Part shown: positions 24,120-31,293 of the stretch, one piece after another | Layout of the letters: each line of letters begins with the position of its first letter | Position numbering within the stretch: position 1 is the stretch's first letter | Source: Deltaproteobacteria bacterium | GTDB taxonomy: Bacteria; Desulfobacterota_B; Binatia; UBA9968 | DNA length: 32,596 nt | Assembly: GCA_005879255.1 (NCBI GenBank) | Contig: VBKY01000036.1 | Coordinates: forward strand, 1-32,596 | Direction: 5' to 3' | The notes under the pieces: generated by a model | Databases searched by the model: none | What the model saw: the letters and a program-made list of their open reading frames with translations, nothing else | What the model was told of the DNA's origin: nothing | Made by a program: the position numbers and the translations under genes

Positions 24120-24148
24120 TCATTACATATTGTATACAATCCTGTCAA
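24120..24148 (-). promoter_or_regulatory. Promoter of the amidohydrolase-transporter-lyase operon
   Basis: On the minus strand a consensus -35 box TTGACA (24148-24143) is followed after 17 bases by TAATGA (24125-24120), a weak -10 box. Transcription would start about 85-90 bases before the amidohydrolase ATG. The spacer contains the perfect palindrome at 24129-24140, an ideal position for repression. Confidence 0.5.
24129..24140. promoter_or_regulatory. Candidate GntR operator ATTGTATACAAT
   Basis: ATTGTATACAAT is a perfect 12-bp palindrome whose TTGTATACAA core fits the TNGTNNNACNA pattern of FCD-type GntR regulators. It lies inside the promoter spacer of the operon that encodes the GntR protein at 20403-21140. 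I saw no second copy in the window. Confidence 0.6.
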
Positions 24149-24383
24149 CACCGAGAGACGCTCCGTTGACACCAACTGTACAAGACTCGGGTCAGGCAAA
24201 CTTTGTCGATCTTTTCGGCCGCCGCCCTTTCACAAGACCGTTACGGAGCGTTTTTCGCTATTGGACGCGGTTTGATTTCTCGACACTTTCAACCACGAAA
24301 TAGCAAGAGTGTTTTGCGACTCTCTTGGCGCGCAAAGAACTGAACAAAATTGTCGCCCCTGTTGAAATAGCACATATCACGCC

Positions 24384-24450
24384 TGACCCCTTATTCTTCT
24401 CCACTTATTCTCGTTTGACCCCCTTATTCTCGTTGACCCCTTATTCTTCG
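24384..24450. repeat. Short tandem array, TTGACCCCTTATTCTCG-like
   Basis: Three to four degenerate copies of a roughly 17-base unit containing TGACCCC and TTATTCT. It resembles the other intergenic short-period arrays in this window (6917, 27987, 29061) in style but not in sequence. Confidence 0.55.
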
Positions 24451-24897
24451 TTCCATCCAGCGCGAAATCTGATGCGCGAGATCCGGCGCTTAAATAAGCG
24501 CCAACGAACGCGCCTCACGAACACGATCACGATGGCTCGACGACGACGCGCAATGGCTGCGAGTTGTTTCTATCAGAAATCGGACAGCAGTAAGCAGAAA
24601 CTCGAATCGTAGAAATTTGAACCCAAGCCGCTCCCACGATCGACTGGATCCGGCTGGCGCAAGGTGTGATCGAGTCGAACCAAATAACTCAATACTCACG
24701 CCCTTCCCTGATCCTCGGCGGTCATATGATACAAGACTCCGCGAGCCAGTAGCCGTGGGCGTCTCGCCATGAACCGCGTTTAGTATTGAGAGTGAAAAAT
24801 TATCAAGATTTCAAAAGCCTGACCCGAAAATCCGCCTCAAAATCTGGGAGCAATCAAATTCTAGCACGACGCAGTCCCCCCCCTTGTGGATCAGGAC

Positions 24898-26073
24898 TTA
24901 CACCTTACCTTTTCCTTCCCAGAAGCTCGTCGATGAGTCTGGCAGGAGGCTCCGGAGATCCAAGAAACCGGTGACGCGATACTTCTCACCGTCCTCCCGC
25001 CGCGCGGCGGGGAGAACATTATTCTTCGGAATATCGATTCTCATCGAGTTTGATGCTTCTCCGACCTTTGCGTTCATGACTTCCTGCCAAACCATTTGCC
25101 CTTTGCGGGAGAGAAACCAATTAGTGAAAACCTTGGCCGCATTCGGGTGAGCCGCCTTGCTGATAAGGGCAAGCCCGCTGTTGCCATTGAGACCTATGCC
25201 GTTGCCGGCCTCTTTAAGATGCTTGCGGTCCAGCTCGCTCACCGGCATTCCGTCTCTGCTCGCGCGTTCCACGTCCGCGCAACCTATGCACAGGACAACC
25301 TTGCCGGTTCCGAGCCAGTCTGTCGCTTGTCGCCGGTCGCGCGAAACCGTGACGTTCATCTCGCCCAACAGGCGCTTTATAAAATCGGGACCGAGATGCG
25401 AATTGTAATAGATTGGCGTCATACTCGGGAAACCGGAGCCGGTTCGCTCGAACATGGCGATCTTCCCCTTCCACTTCGGATCAAGCAGATCCCAGTAAGA
25501 GCTGAAGTCGCCGGGTTTTACCAACTCCGTGTTGTAGAAGATGCTTGTTCCTGCGACATTCCCCTCATAAAGAATAATGTGCTGGCTGTCGGGGTCGACA
25601 TAATGATGCTTGCCGCCAAGCCACTTGGATTCATCCGTGACTTCGGGGAGGATAAAAGTGGATTTGATCGGATCCGTGACCCCGGTGCGATAGAACTCAT
25701 AGAATGCCGCGCCGCCCATGACTCCGCTGTAAAGATCGGCCAAGTATTTTCCCGCTCGCCGCTCCGACAGGATGCGCATCGTGAGATCGCCGACACGTCC
25801 GGTGATCGTGATCGGTCTTATGAAAGGAAATTCTTTCGTAAATGCCGCCACGACATCGGGGTGAGTGATTTCCATATCACCCCACAGAGACACGGCGCCT
25901 TCTTTCTTAGCGCCGGCAATAGTTTTCTCCCACGCCGATTGCCACCCAGGCTGCTCCGCGGCCGCAGCGGCCCGCGTGCCCCGCGCCATAGCAAAACTCA
26001 GAAGCAGAAGAATGGAGAGCGCAATCTTGCGCAGCAAAACTTTCATAGAAAACACCGCAGAGAACACCCGCAT
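24898..26073 (-). CDS. ABC transporter substrate-binding protein, family 1/Fe3+-type
   Basis: 391 residues from the ATG at 26073, which has AAGGA at good spacing; a start at 26046 (MKVLLRKIALSILLLLSFAMA) would give a more compact signal peptide. The mature part starts with SAWEKTIAGAKKEGAVSLWGD, typical of AfuA/FutA-like and related family 1 binding proteins. It continues with LADLYSGVMGGAAFYEF, NTELVKPGDFSSYWDLLDPKWKGKIAM and AHPNAAKVFTNWFLSRKGQ. The iron-ligand tyrosine pair is not obvious, so the ligand may not be iron. It lacks neighbouring permease and ATPase genes and nearly abuts the upstream VOC gene (stop at 26076), indicating co-translation. Confidence 0.87.
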   Translation of the reverse strand: MRVFSAVFSMKVLLRKIALSILLLLSFAMARGTRAAAAAEQPGWQSAWEKTIAGAKKEGAVSLWGDMEITHPDVVAAFTKEFPFIRPITITGRVGDLTMRILSERRAGKYLADLYSGVMGGAAFYEFYRTGVTDPIKSTFILPEVTDESKWLGGKHHYVDPDSQHIILYEGNVAGTSIFYNTELVKPGDFSSYWDLLDPKWKGKIAMFERTGSGFPSMTPIYYNSHLGPDFIKRLLGEMNVTVSRDRRQATDWLGTGKVVLCIGCADVERASRDGMPVSELDRKHLKEAGNGIGLNGNSGLALISKAAHPNAAKVFTNWFLSRKGQMVWQEVMNAKVGEASNSMRIDIPKNNVLPAARREDGEKYRVTGFLDLRSLLPDSSTSFWEGKGKV

Positions 26074-26075
26074 CC

Positions 26076-26480
26076 TCACTTTCCTTCATTGCCCGATTTC
26101 ACGGGCTGGTACTCGAGGAAACCGTGAACAGAAAGATCCATCAAGTTTCCATCGATATCCGACACCCGCAATTCAGCAAACGACGTATCTGCCGGTCGTC
26201 GCATGACGCGCTTCTGCCAGCTTTCCAGCCTGCGCACCGTCTCATCCATGTCGTCCACCTTGATGCCGAAGTGGTATAAACCGTTCGGACTCTGGTTCGG
26301 CGAGTTAGCCAAAATGGCCAACTCAAAATAGCCGTCGGTCAAATGAAAACTTTTACTTTCCTGAACTTGCGCGGGCACAACACCTTCTCTGACCTCACGA
26401 AAGCCAAAAGCCTCAATATAAAAAGCTGCGAGTTTCTCGGGTTCCTCGGTTCGTATAGCCAAATGCCGTAGCTGATTCAT
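26076..26480 (-). CDS. VOC-family protein 1 (glyoxalase/dioxygenase superfamily)
   Basis: A 134-residue vicinal oxygen chelate fold protein with two beta-alpha-beta-beta-beta modules. Metal-ligand candidates are His6 (LRHLAI), Glu53 (YFELAIL) and His70 (LYHFGI). The usual fourth ligand near NLMDLSVHG is not a Glu, so metal binding may be altered. An AAGGAAA-type ribosome binding site precedes the ATG. It is a paralogue of the VOC gene 57 bases upstream and ends three bases before the binding protein start. VOC proteins cleave or isomerise small molecules or bind drugs; the substrate is unknown. Confidence 0.87.
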   Translation of the reverse strand: MNQLRHLAIRTEEPEKLAAFYIEAFGFREVREGVVPAQVQESKSFHLTDGYFELAILANSPNQSPNGLYHFGIKVDDMDETVRRLESWQKRVMRRPADTSFAELRVSDIDGNLMDLSVHGFLEYQPVKSGNEGK

Positions 26481-26537
26481 AGTTATTTCCTTTCCTTTTG
26501 CGACGAGCTAGTGCTTTGTTGTCAATGTGCCTGCCAG

Positions 26538-26930
26538 TCATTTGCGATTGGCATATTTTTCCACTGGCTGATACTCGAGCGTTCCATGAACGGAGAGATA
26601 GATATGGTTTCCCGACGGATCTGAGAGCCATAGATCTTTCGACGAGCTCGATCCCGGCTTTCCGATCGCCTTGCCGGGTTGGGCCTTTTCTATGCGGTTG
26701 ATAGTGGCATCGATGTTGTCTGTCTGCAGACCGAAATGGTGCAGGCCATTGCTATTCTGCTGGTTCGAGTTCTCCAGGATAGCCAGCTCCACCGTGCCAT
26801 CCGTCAGGTAAATGGTCTTTCGTCCTTCTGGCGTTGGACGAGATTGCCAGAAACCAAAAACTTCTTTGTAAAAGCTCGCCAGTTTCTCGGTGTCATCCGA
26901 GCTGATCGCTAAATGCCGGATCTGAGCCAT
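26538..26930 (-). CDS. VOC-family protein 2 (glyoxalase/dioxygenase superfamily)
   Basis: A 130-residue paralogue of the downstream VOC protein. Both share RHLAI, EKLA-FY, FGF, LTDG, ELAIL-NS, NGL-HFG, LSVHG and LEYQPV. Metal-ligand candidates are His6, Glu49 and His64 or His65; the fourth ligand position (HIYLSVHG) is not acidic. GAGGAGG precedes the ATG. It is the first gene of a three-gene unit with VOC 1 and the family 1 binding protein. Tandem duplication is evident, and the pair could form a heterodimer sharing active sites at the interface, as VOC folds often do. Confidence 0.87.
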   Translation of the reverse strand: MAQIRHLAISSDDTEKLASFYKEVFGFWQSRPTPEGRKTIYLTDGTVELAILENSNQQNSNGLHHFGLQTDNIDATINRIEKAQPGKAIGKPGSSSSKDLWLSDPSGNHIYLSVHGTLEYQPVEKYANRK

Positions 26931-27368
26931 GTGCGCGTCCTCCTCGGTTAGAATCTAGTAGTTCATTTAGATCAAAACTCGCTCTCGACTGTCAACCGCA
27001 GAGTGAAGCAAACCGTTCTGTAGCGAGATTAAGTAAGGGTCTATATATTATGCGCTTGCTGTTCTTCTGTCTTACCTCTAATAGTTATGCTAGTTGCCGT
27101 GCGTCACCGGCATATCGCGAGGACTCTGCTTGTGGCATTCAGCCGACGACTGCGACTGCTGCTATTTTTGGCGCTGAACTGGTCGTCTTCAGAGTTAACT
27201 ATATCCATCTCAACGGTCGACAGGATCGACTGCGGATTCCAAAACGGCGTCAACTAGTCAACTTCAGATTTGATCCTTAAAGCTCTGCGTAGAAATCCTA
27301 TTCGAGCCAATTGGCGGACGTTTCAGGTCTTGAGCAGTAAAGAGGGTTTGCTAAGTCAGGCAGTTGCT
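26931..27368. other. Intergenic stretch between divergent genes
   Basis: The promoters for the VOC unit (minus) and the MlaC-like gene (plus) should lie here. I found no repeat, RNA gene or convincing coding frame; short plus-strand frames lack ribosome binding sites and recognisable motifs. Confidence 0.5.
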
Positions 27369-27986
27369 ATGGCATACTTTGGTTGCGCAGTGATCATAAT
27401 TGTTTACTGGTTGTTCGCGATGTCTGCGGCCGACGCCGGCGAACCGCTCGATCTGGTAAAATCAACGCACGAACGTTTTCTTCAAGTCCTACAAGATCCG
27501 ATGCTTCAATCTAAAGACAAGGAAATAGAGATTAATGACCGATTACGCGATATACGGATGCCCCTGATAGACATCGATGAGATGGCAAAACGCGTGCTCG
27601 CAAAACACTGGACTCCTCTAACGACCGCTGAACAGAAGGAATTCATTGAAGTGTTCCGTGCTTATTTAGAATTGCTTAACTACATCCCTGCCAGGTTTGC
27701 TTCTGCAACCCTGGTTCTCGAACGCGAGAAGATTGAGCGGGAATTTGCTGAAGTCGAAGGCTACTTCTACTTTCCAGCGGCAAGGAATGCTCCCGTGGTC
27801 TATAAACTCCATCTCGTCGATGGGAAATGGAAGCTATACGACTCCAGTGGATGGGGCGTCAGCAGCGTTGAAAATTTGCGTGCACAATTTGACCGGGTTA
27901 TCGCGAAATCATCGTTTCAAGGATTGATAAAACTGCTGCGCGAGAAGAAAGAAACAATGGAAAAACGCAGAGCTACTGAAAAATGA
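27369..27986 (+). CDS. MlaC/Ttg2D-like periplasmic protein
   Basis: 205 residues from ATG 27369; the frame extends upstream to a TTG at 27270, which I consider less likely. An N-terminal hydrophobic segment (MAYFGCAVIIIVYWLFAMSAADA) acts as signal peptide or anchor. The body matches the MlaC (Ttg2D) family: FLQVLQDP, RDIRMPLIDIDEMAKRVLAKHW, LTTAEQKEFIEVFRAYLELLNY and YKLHLVDGKWKLYDSSGWGVSSVENLRAQFDRVIAKSSFQGLIKLLREK. MlaC shuttles phospholipids between the outer and inner membranes. Here the gene has no neighbouring mla transporter genes. It ends directly at a short-period repeat array. Confidence 0.85.
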   Translation: MAYFGCAVIIIVYWLFAMSAADAGEPLDLVKSTHERFLQVLQDPMLQSKDKEIEINDRLRDIRMPLIDIDEMAKRVLAKHWTPLTTAEQKEFIEVFRAYLELLNYIPARFASATLVLEREKIEREFAEVEGYFYFPAARNAPVVYKLHLVDGKWKLYDSSGWGVSSVENLRAQFDRVIAKSSFQGLIKLLREKKETMEKRRATEK

Positions 27987-28080
27987 TTGGGAATCGGGGA
28001 ATCGCGAGGACGGGGAATCGGGAATCGGGGAATCGTCGGGGAATCGCGGTCCGGGGAATCGGAATCGGGGGGGAATCGTG
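27987..28080. repeat. GGGAATCG short-period array, left of the transposon
   Basis: Nine GAATCG cores with G-rich spacers occur in about 90 bases directly after the MlaC-like stop codon. The array ends where the left inverted repeat of the transposable element begins. Confidence 0.75.
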
Positions 28081-28104
28081 TCAGGCTTGACAGATAGGAA
28101 AGAT
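28078..28104 (+). repeat. Left inverted repeat of the transposable element
   Basis: 27 bases, perfectly complementary to 29035-29061. The repeat contains an internal TGTCAGGCTTGACA, itself a near palindrome (TGTCA and TGACA arms), so each end can form a small hairpin of the sort REP-associated transposases recognise. Confidence 0.75.
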
Positions 28105-28134
28105 GAGTGCACATAAGGCCAGCTACAGTCAGCC

Positions 28135-29019
28135 TCAGAGACTGCGCGCGAGGATTTTCGAGATCGCCGATGGCGTGCAGTGCAAAAATGCCGCGACAGC
28201 GGAAGGTCGGTGTCCCATTTTAACGGCCTTCACAACAAACTCTCGGCGAACCGCAGTGACTTTTCGCACCTGCGTCAGGGAACGCAACATCTCTAATGCC
28301 AGTTTTGCTTTCAACCCTCTGGCGAGTCGCTCCAACGGAATCAACTCGACGTTTTCCCCTTGCGCCGATGTCTTTTTCGCCACCCGCGCTCGGTAATCCT
28401 CGACGAAGGATTGTTCGCCTAAACACGGCGTGGATAGCGACGGGTAAAACTCCTCGTTGTGTCCTATCTCAATTCCGTCGCGGACGAATCGTTGGTAGAG
28501 TTTGCGGCTGGCTGTCACTTCTTTATGAAACAGAGATAGGGGAAATACCTTGTCTGTCAAATCGCTCTTCACCCGACCTACATACTCACCGTGACTCGAC
28601 CACTTCCAGGTCGATGCATCTTTCGCTAACTTAGCGCGCACCGGATTCAAGTGAATGTAACGCAACAGTTCCTGAAGATAGGCGTCTCTCTGACAGAGAA
28701 TCGCCTTGTAGCGCCCTTGAAAAAGATGCCCGATACGGCGGTGACGGAAATTAAACCTCTTCACATACCGGGTTAACAGCCTCTGCATAATTACCGAGAG
28801 CGGGACGCGCTGGGTCTCGATAAGCAGGTGAAAATGATTCGGCATCAGGCAGTAGGCGTAGATCGAGAACGGTGTCGTTCTTTTCAGTTCACCCAGCCCG
28901 TCAACAAAAACCTGATAGTCTTTCTCATCGAGAAAAGTCTTCTGACCGTCGTTGCCTCTGGCAATGGTGTGATACAGGGCTCCAGCAACGTGAATGCGTG
29001 GCGGACGCGGCATGATCAC
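28135..29019 (-). CDS. REP-associated tyrosine transposase-like (Y1/HUH) transposase
   Basis: A 294-residue protein. The N-terminal HUH nuclease domain (about 1-150) starts with MPRPPRIHVAGALYHTIARGND. It has the metal-binding HFH of CLMPNHFHLLIE and the candidate catalytic Tyr in AYLQELLRYIHLNPVRAKL. The C-terminal part (about 230-290) is a DnaA-like helix-turn-helix (VRREFVVKAVKMGHRPSAVAAFLHCTPSAISKIL), a fusion common in this transposase group. It should nick and join single-stranded ends at the flanking inverted repeats. The frame is intact, so the element may be active. The start could be ATG 29019 or 29013. Confidence 0.9.
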   Translation of the reverse strand: MIMPRPPRIHVAGALYHTIARGNDGQKTFLDEKDYQVFVDGLGELKRTTPFSIYAYCLMPNHFHLLIETQRVPLSVIMQRLLTRYVKRFNFRHRRIGHLFQGRYKAILCQRDAYLQELLRYIHLNPVRAKLAKDASTWKWSSHGEYVGRVKSDLTDKVFPLSLFHKEVTASRKLYQRFVRDGIEIGHNEEFYPSLSTPCLGEQSFVEDYRARVAKKTSAQGENVELIPLERLARGLKAKLALEMLRSLTQVRKVTAVRREFVVKAVKMGHRPSAVAAFLHCTPSAISKILARSL

Positions 29020-29034
29020 GTCTTCTTACGCTTT

Positions 29035-29061
29035 ATCTTTCCTATCTGTCAAGCCTGACAC
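29035..29061 (-). repeat. Right inverted repeat of the transposable element
   Basis: 27 bases, the exact reverse complement of 28078-28104. It lies 16 bases upstream of the transposase start, so the gene promoter probably overlaps it. Confidence 0.75.
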
Positions 29062-29145
29062 TAAGCTCTCTAAGCTCACTAAGCTAAGCTCTAAGCTCCT
29101 AAGCTCACTACTTAGCTCCTAAAGCTCTAAGCTCGCTAAGCTCAA
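29061..29145. repeat. CTAAGCTC short-period array, right of the transposon
   Basis: About ten copies of an AAGCTC core at 7-9 base spacing begin exactly at the end of the right inverted repeat. The unit differs completely from the GGGAATCG array on the left side. Confidence 0.75.
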
Positions 29146-29302
29146 CGTCCTCGCCGCCAATTACGAAACAAGACCAGGATGAACAAGCCCTGTATTCATC
29201 AACCTTGCCGAAAAAAGCCACAAGTGATTTAGTTACGGCGAGTTTCTTAGTAAAACGCGCAAGCTGTCGGCGGTTATGCGGGTGTCAAACGGAGGCAAGG
29301 GT

Positions 29303-30793
29303 ATGTGGAAGCCTGAAATTCCATCGCGACGCATGACCTCCGTGGTGCTGAGATACGGTTTGGCCGTCGTCTCCGTTGCAATCGCACTCGGGCTTGCGCT
29401 CCTCGCCCAGTTCCAGGCAATTGATAAACTGGAGTTCCCGATTTTTCTGACGTCCGTCGCCGTAACCGTCTGGTATGCGGGGGGCGTGCCTGGCGCCATG
29501 GCAGTTGTACTCTCTTGCCTGAGCTACAACTACTTCTTTACCGAGCCCCTCTACACTCTCTACATCGAGCCTTCTGATCGCCCGTTGTTCGTCGGGTTTG
29601 TTTTATTCGCATTCATGATCGCCTGGTTCAGCTCCAGGCGACGACGGATCGAGCAAGAGCTTCGGGAAGCCCGCGATAAACTTGAGATCGAAGTGGCGGA
29701 ACGAACCCAGCAGGCCAGCCTGCTCAACCTCACACATGACACGATTTTTGTCCGTGATATGAGCGACGTCATCACCTACTGGAATCGGGGCGCTCAGGAG
29801 TTGTACGGGTGGACGCCAGAGGAAGCGATCGGCAAGCGCACTCACGAACTGTTGCGCACGGTCTTTCGGGTGCCGATTGATGAGATTCGCGCGGAGTTGC
29901 TGCGCTCCGGCCGCTGGGAAGGCGAGCTCGAGAAGACGAAAGCCGATGGACGCCACGTGGTGGTGGCAAGCCGATGGTCTTTGCGGCGAGACGAGCGGCA
30001 GCGGCCAGTAGCGATCCTGGAAACTAACAATGACATCACCGAGCGCAAGCGAACCGAGGAAGCAATTCGCAAGCTCAACGAAGACCTTGAAAAACGGACC
30101 GCCGATCTTGAAGCCATTAATAAGGAATTAGAAGCATTTGCTTATTCCATATCGCATGACCTGCGTGCGCCCCTTCGCCATATGGCCGGGTATGCCGAGC
30201 TACTTCAAAAGAATGCATCTTCAGTTCTGGATGAAAAGAGCCGCCGATATATGACGATGATACTGGAATCGGCGAAACGGATGGGCGATTTGATTGATGA
30301 CCTTCTGGCCTTTTCAAGAATAGGCCGTGCTGAGACCCAAAAGACAGTGGTCAGCCTGGAACAGCTTGTGAAAGAAGCGTTAAATGAAGTACGGCCGGAG
30401 ACAGATGGACGCAATATGGGTTGGAGAATTGGGGCATTGCCCAATTTGTATGGAGACCGTTCGATGCTGCGACTTGCGTTGGTTAATCTTGTTTCCAACG
30501 CTGTTAAATTCACACGCGCACGCCCACAACCCGAGATTGAGATAGGATGCGCCGATGGAAAAGAAGACGAGATAGTCTTTTTCATTAGAGACAATGGAGT
30601 CGGTTTTGATATGAAGTATGTAAATAAACTATTTGGCGTATTCCAACGTCTTCACCGGGCTGAAGAGTTTGAAGGCACGGGTATAGGACTGGCTACCGTT
30701 CAGCGTATTATACATCGTCACGGAGGCAGAGTGTGGGCTGAAGGTTTAGTCGATCGAGGCGCAACCTTTTATTTCGCGGTTCCTAAATCATAG
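29303..30793 (+). CDS. Sensor histidine kinase: DUF4118 membrane domain, PAS, HisKA, HATPase
   Basis: 496 residues from the ATG at 29303 (GGAGG seven bases upstream; an in-frame ATG at 29276 lacks one). Numbering from the 29276 ATG, about 20-120 is a KdpD-like DUF4118 membrane domain (YAGGVPGAMAVVLSCLSYNYFF) and 121-146 a coiled coil. About 147-260 is a PAS domain plus PAC (NRGAQELYGWTPEEAIGKRTHELL, NDITERKR). His294 in SISHDLRAPL is the phosphoacceptor, and the HATPase has NLVSNAVKFT, DNGVGFD and GTGIGLA. A bacteriophytochrome-like kinase core of this type often pairs with Rcp1-type receivers, as here. The PAS has no visible heme or flavin signature, so the signal is unknown. Confidence 0.92.
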   Translation: MWKPEIPSRRMTSVVLRYGLAVVSVAIALGLALLAQFQAIDKLEFPIFLTSVAVTVWYAGGVPGAMAVVLSCLSYNYFFTEPLYTLYIEPSDRPLFVGFVLFAFMIAWFSSRRRRIEQELREARDKLEIEVAERTQQASLLNLTHDTIFVRDMSDVITYWNRGAQELYGWTPEEAIGKRTHELLRTVFRVPIDEIRAELLRSGRWEGELEKTKADGRHVVVASRWSLRRDERQRPVAILETNNDITERKRTEEAIRKLNEDLEKRTADLEAINKELEAFAYSISHDLRAPLRHMAGYAELLQKNASSVLDEKSRRYMTMILESAKRMGDLIDDLLAFSRIGRAETQKTVVSLEQLVKEALNEVRPETDGRNMGWRIGALPNLYGDRSMLRLALVNLVSNAVKFTRARPQPEIEIGCADGKEDEIVFFIRDNGVGFDMKYVNKLFGVFQRLHRAEEFEGTGIGLATVQRIIHRHGGRVWAEGLVDRGATFYFAVPKS

Positions 30794-30802
30794 GAGGAGT
30801 AA

Positions 30803-31258
30803 ATGATGAATGAATTAGGGCGTATTTTGATCGTCGAGGACGACCCCAAAGATGTGGAACTTACTCTGACAGCTCTGGAGGAATATAACCTTGCCAACGA
30901 GGTTGTTGTCACTCGTGATGGCGAAGAGGCCCTGGATTATCTTTATTGCCGGGGGAATTTCAAGATGCGCACTAGTGATAACCCTGCTGTCCTGCTGCTT
31001 GATCTAAAATTGCCTAAGGTCGATGGATTGGAGGTGCTGCAGCAGATTAAATCTGATGAGAAACTGAAAATGATTCCTGTGGTAGTGCTCACGTCTTCTC
31101 GTGAGGAAAGAGACATGGTAGCGAGCTATAAACTTGGCGTGAACGCCTACGTGGTAAAGCCGGTTGATTTCCACGAGTTTGTCAATGCTATCAAAGAACT
31201 TGGGATTTTCTGGGCAGTCATCAATGAGCCGCCACCAGGAAGCATAAGAAAGAAATGA
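30803..31258 (+). CDS. Single-domain response regulator (Rcp1-like)
   Basis: A 151-residue receiver with the acidic pocket EDD (12-14), phosphoacceptor Asp67 ([13 protein letters not shown]), Thr97 (VLTSS) and Lys119 (VVKPVD). It has no output domain. The insertion [16 protein letters not shown] and the C-terminal [12 protein letters not shown] are typical of the Rcp1/CheY-like receivers encoded next to phytochrome-type kinases. It lies nine bases after the kinase stop, with GGAGGAG before the ATG, so it is the cognate receiver and probably passes phosphate to the next protein. Confidence 0.93.
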   Translation: MMNELGRILIVEDDPKDVELTLTALEEYNLANEVVVTRDGEEALDYLYCRGNFKMRTSDNPAVLLLDLKLPKVDGLEVLQQIKSDEKLKMIPVVVLTSSREERDMVASYKLGVNAYVVKPVDFHEFVNAIKELGIFWAVINEPPPGSIRKK

Positions 31259-31293
31259 CGAGAATGATTTCAAAACTGAGCTAAAAAGCGATT

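Larger units (their letters stand above)
24026..24897. other. Intergenic stretch with operon promoter and repeats
   Basis: No intact gene is visible on either strand. It holds the promoter/operator at 24120-24148, a short array of a TTGACCCCTTATTCTCG-like unit at 24384-24450, and an inverted repeat at 24485-24502 (arms GGCGCTTA and TAAGCGCC). The segment 24503-24897 shows nothing I recognise. Confidence 0.55.
28078..29061. mobile_element. 984-bp single-gene HUH (Y1) transposable element with 27-bp inverted repeats
   Basis: The 27 bases at 28078-28104 (beginning GTGTCAGGCTTGACAGATAG) are the exact reverse complement of 29035-29061. Between them lies one gene, a Y1-type transposase. The element is bounded by two unrelated short-period arrays and shows no obvious target-site duplication, as expected for HUH transposases, which move single-stranded DNA. 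Long perfect inverted repeats are compatible with the hairpin recognition used by REP-associated transposases (RAYTs). Confidence 0.75.

Noticed and set aside
24485..24502. Terminator or operator at the GGCGCTTA/TAAGCGCC inverted repeat
   Set aside because: No T-run follows and no gene is near enough on either side, so no role can be supported.
24301..24699. tRNA or small coding gene in the intergenic region
   Set aside because: No cloverleaf-compatible segment was seen, and the short frames have no ribosome binding site or recognisable motif.
25096..26127. 343-residue plus-strand frame
   Set aside because: Antisense shadow of the family 1 binding protein, which has a signal peptide and family motifs.
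27270..27368. TTG start for the MlaC-like gene at 27270
   Set aside because: It would add 33 basic residues before the hydrophobic signal segment and has no ribosome binding site; ATG 27369 begins directly at the signal segment.
27987..29145. CRISPR array
   Set aside because: The periodic sequences have 6-9 base degenerate units without 25-40 base spacers, and no cas genes are present.
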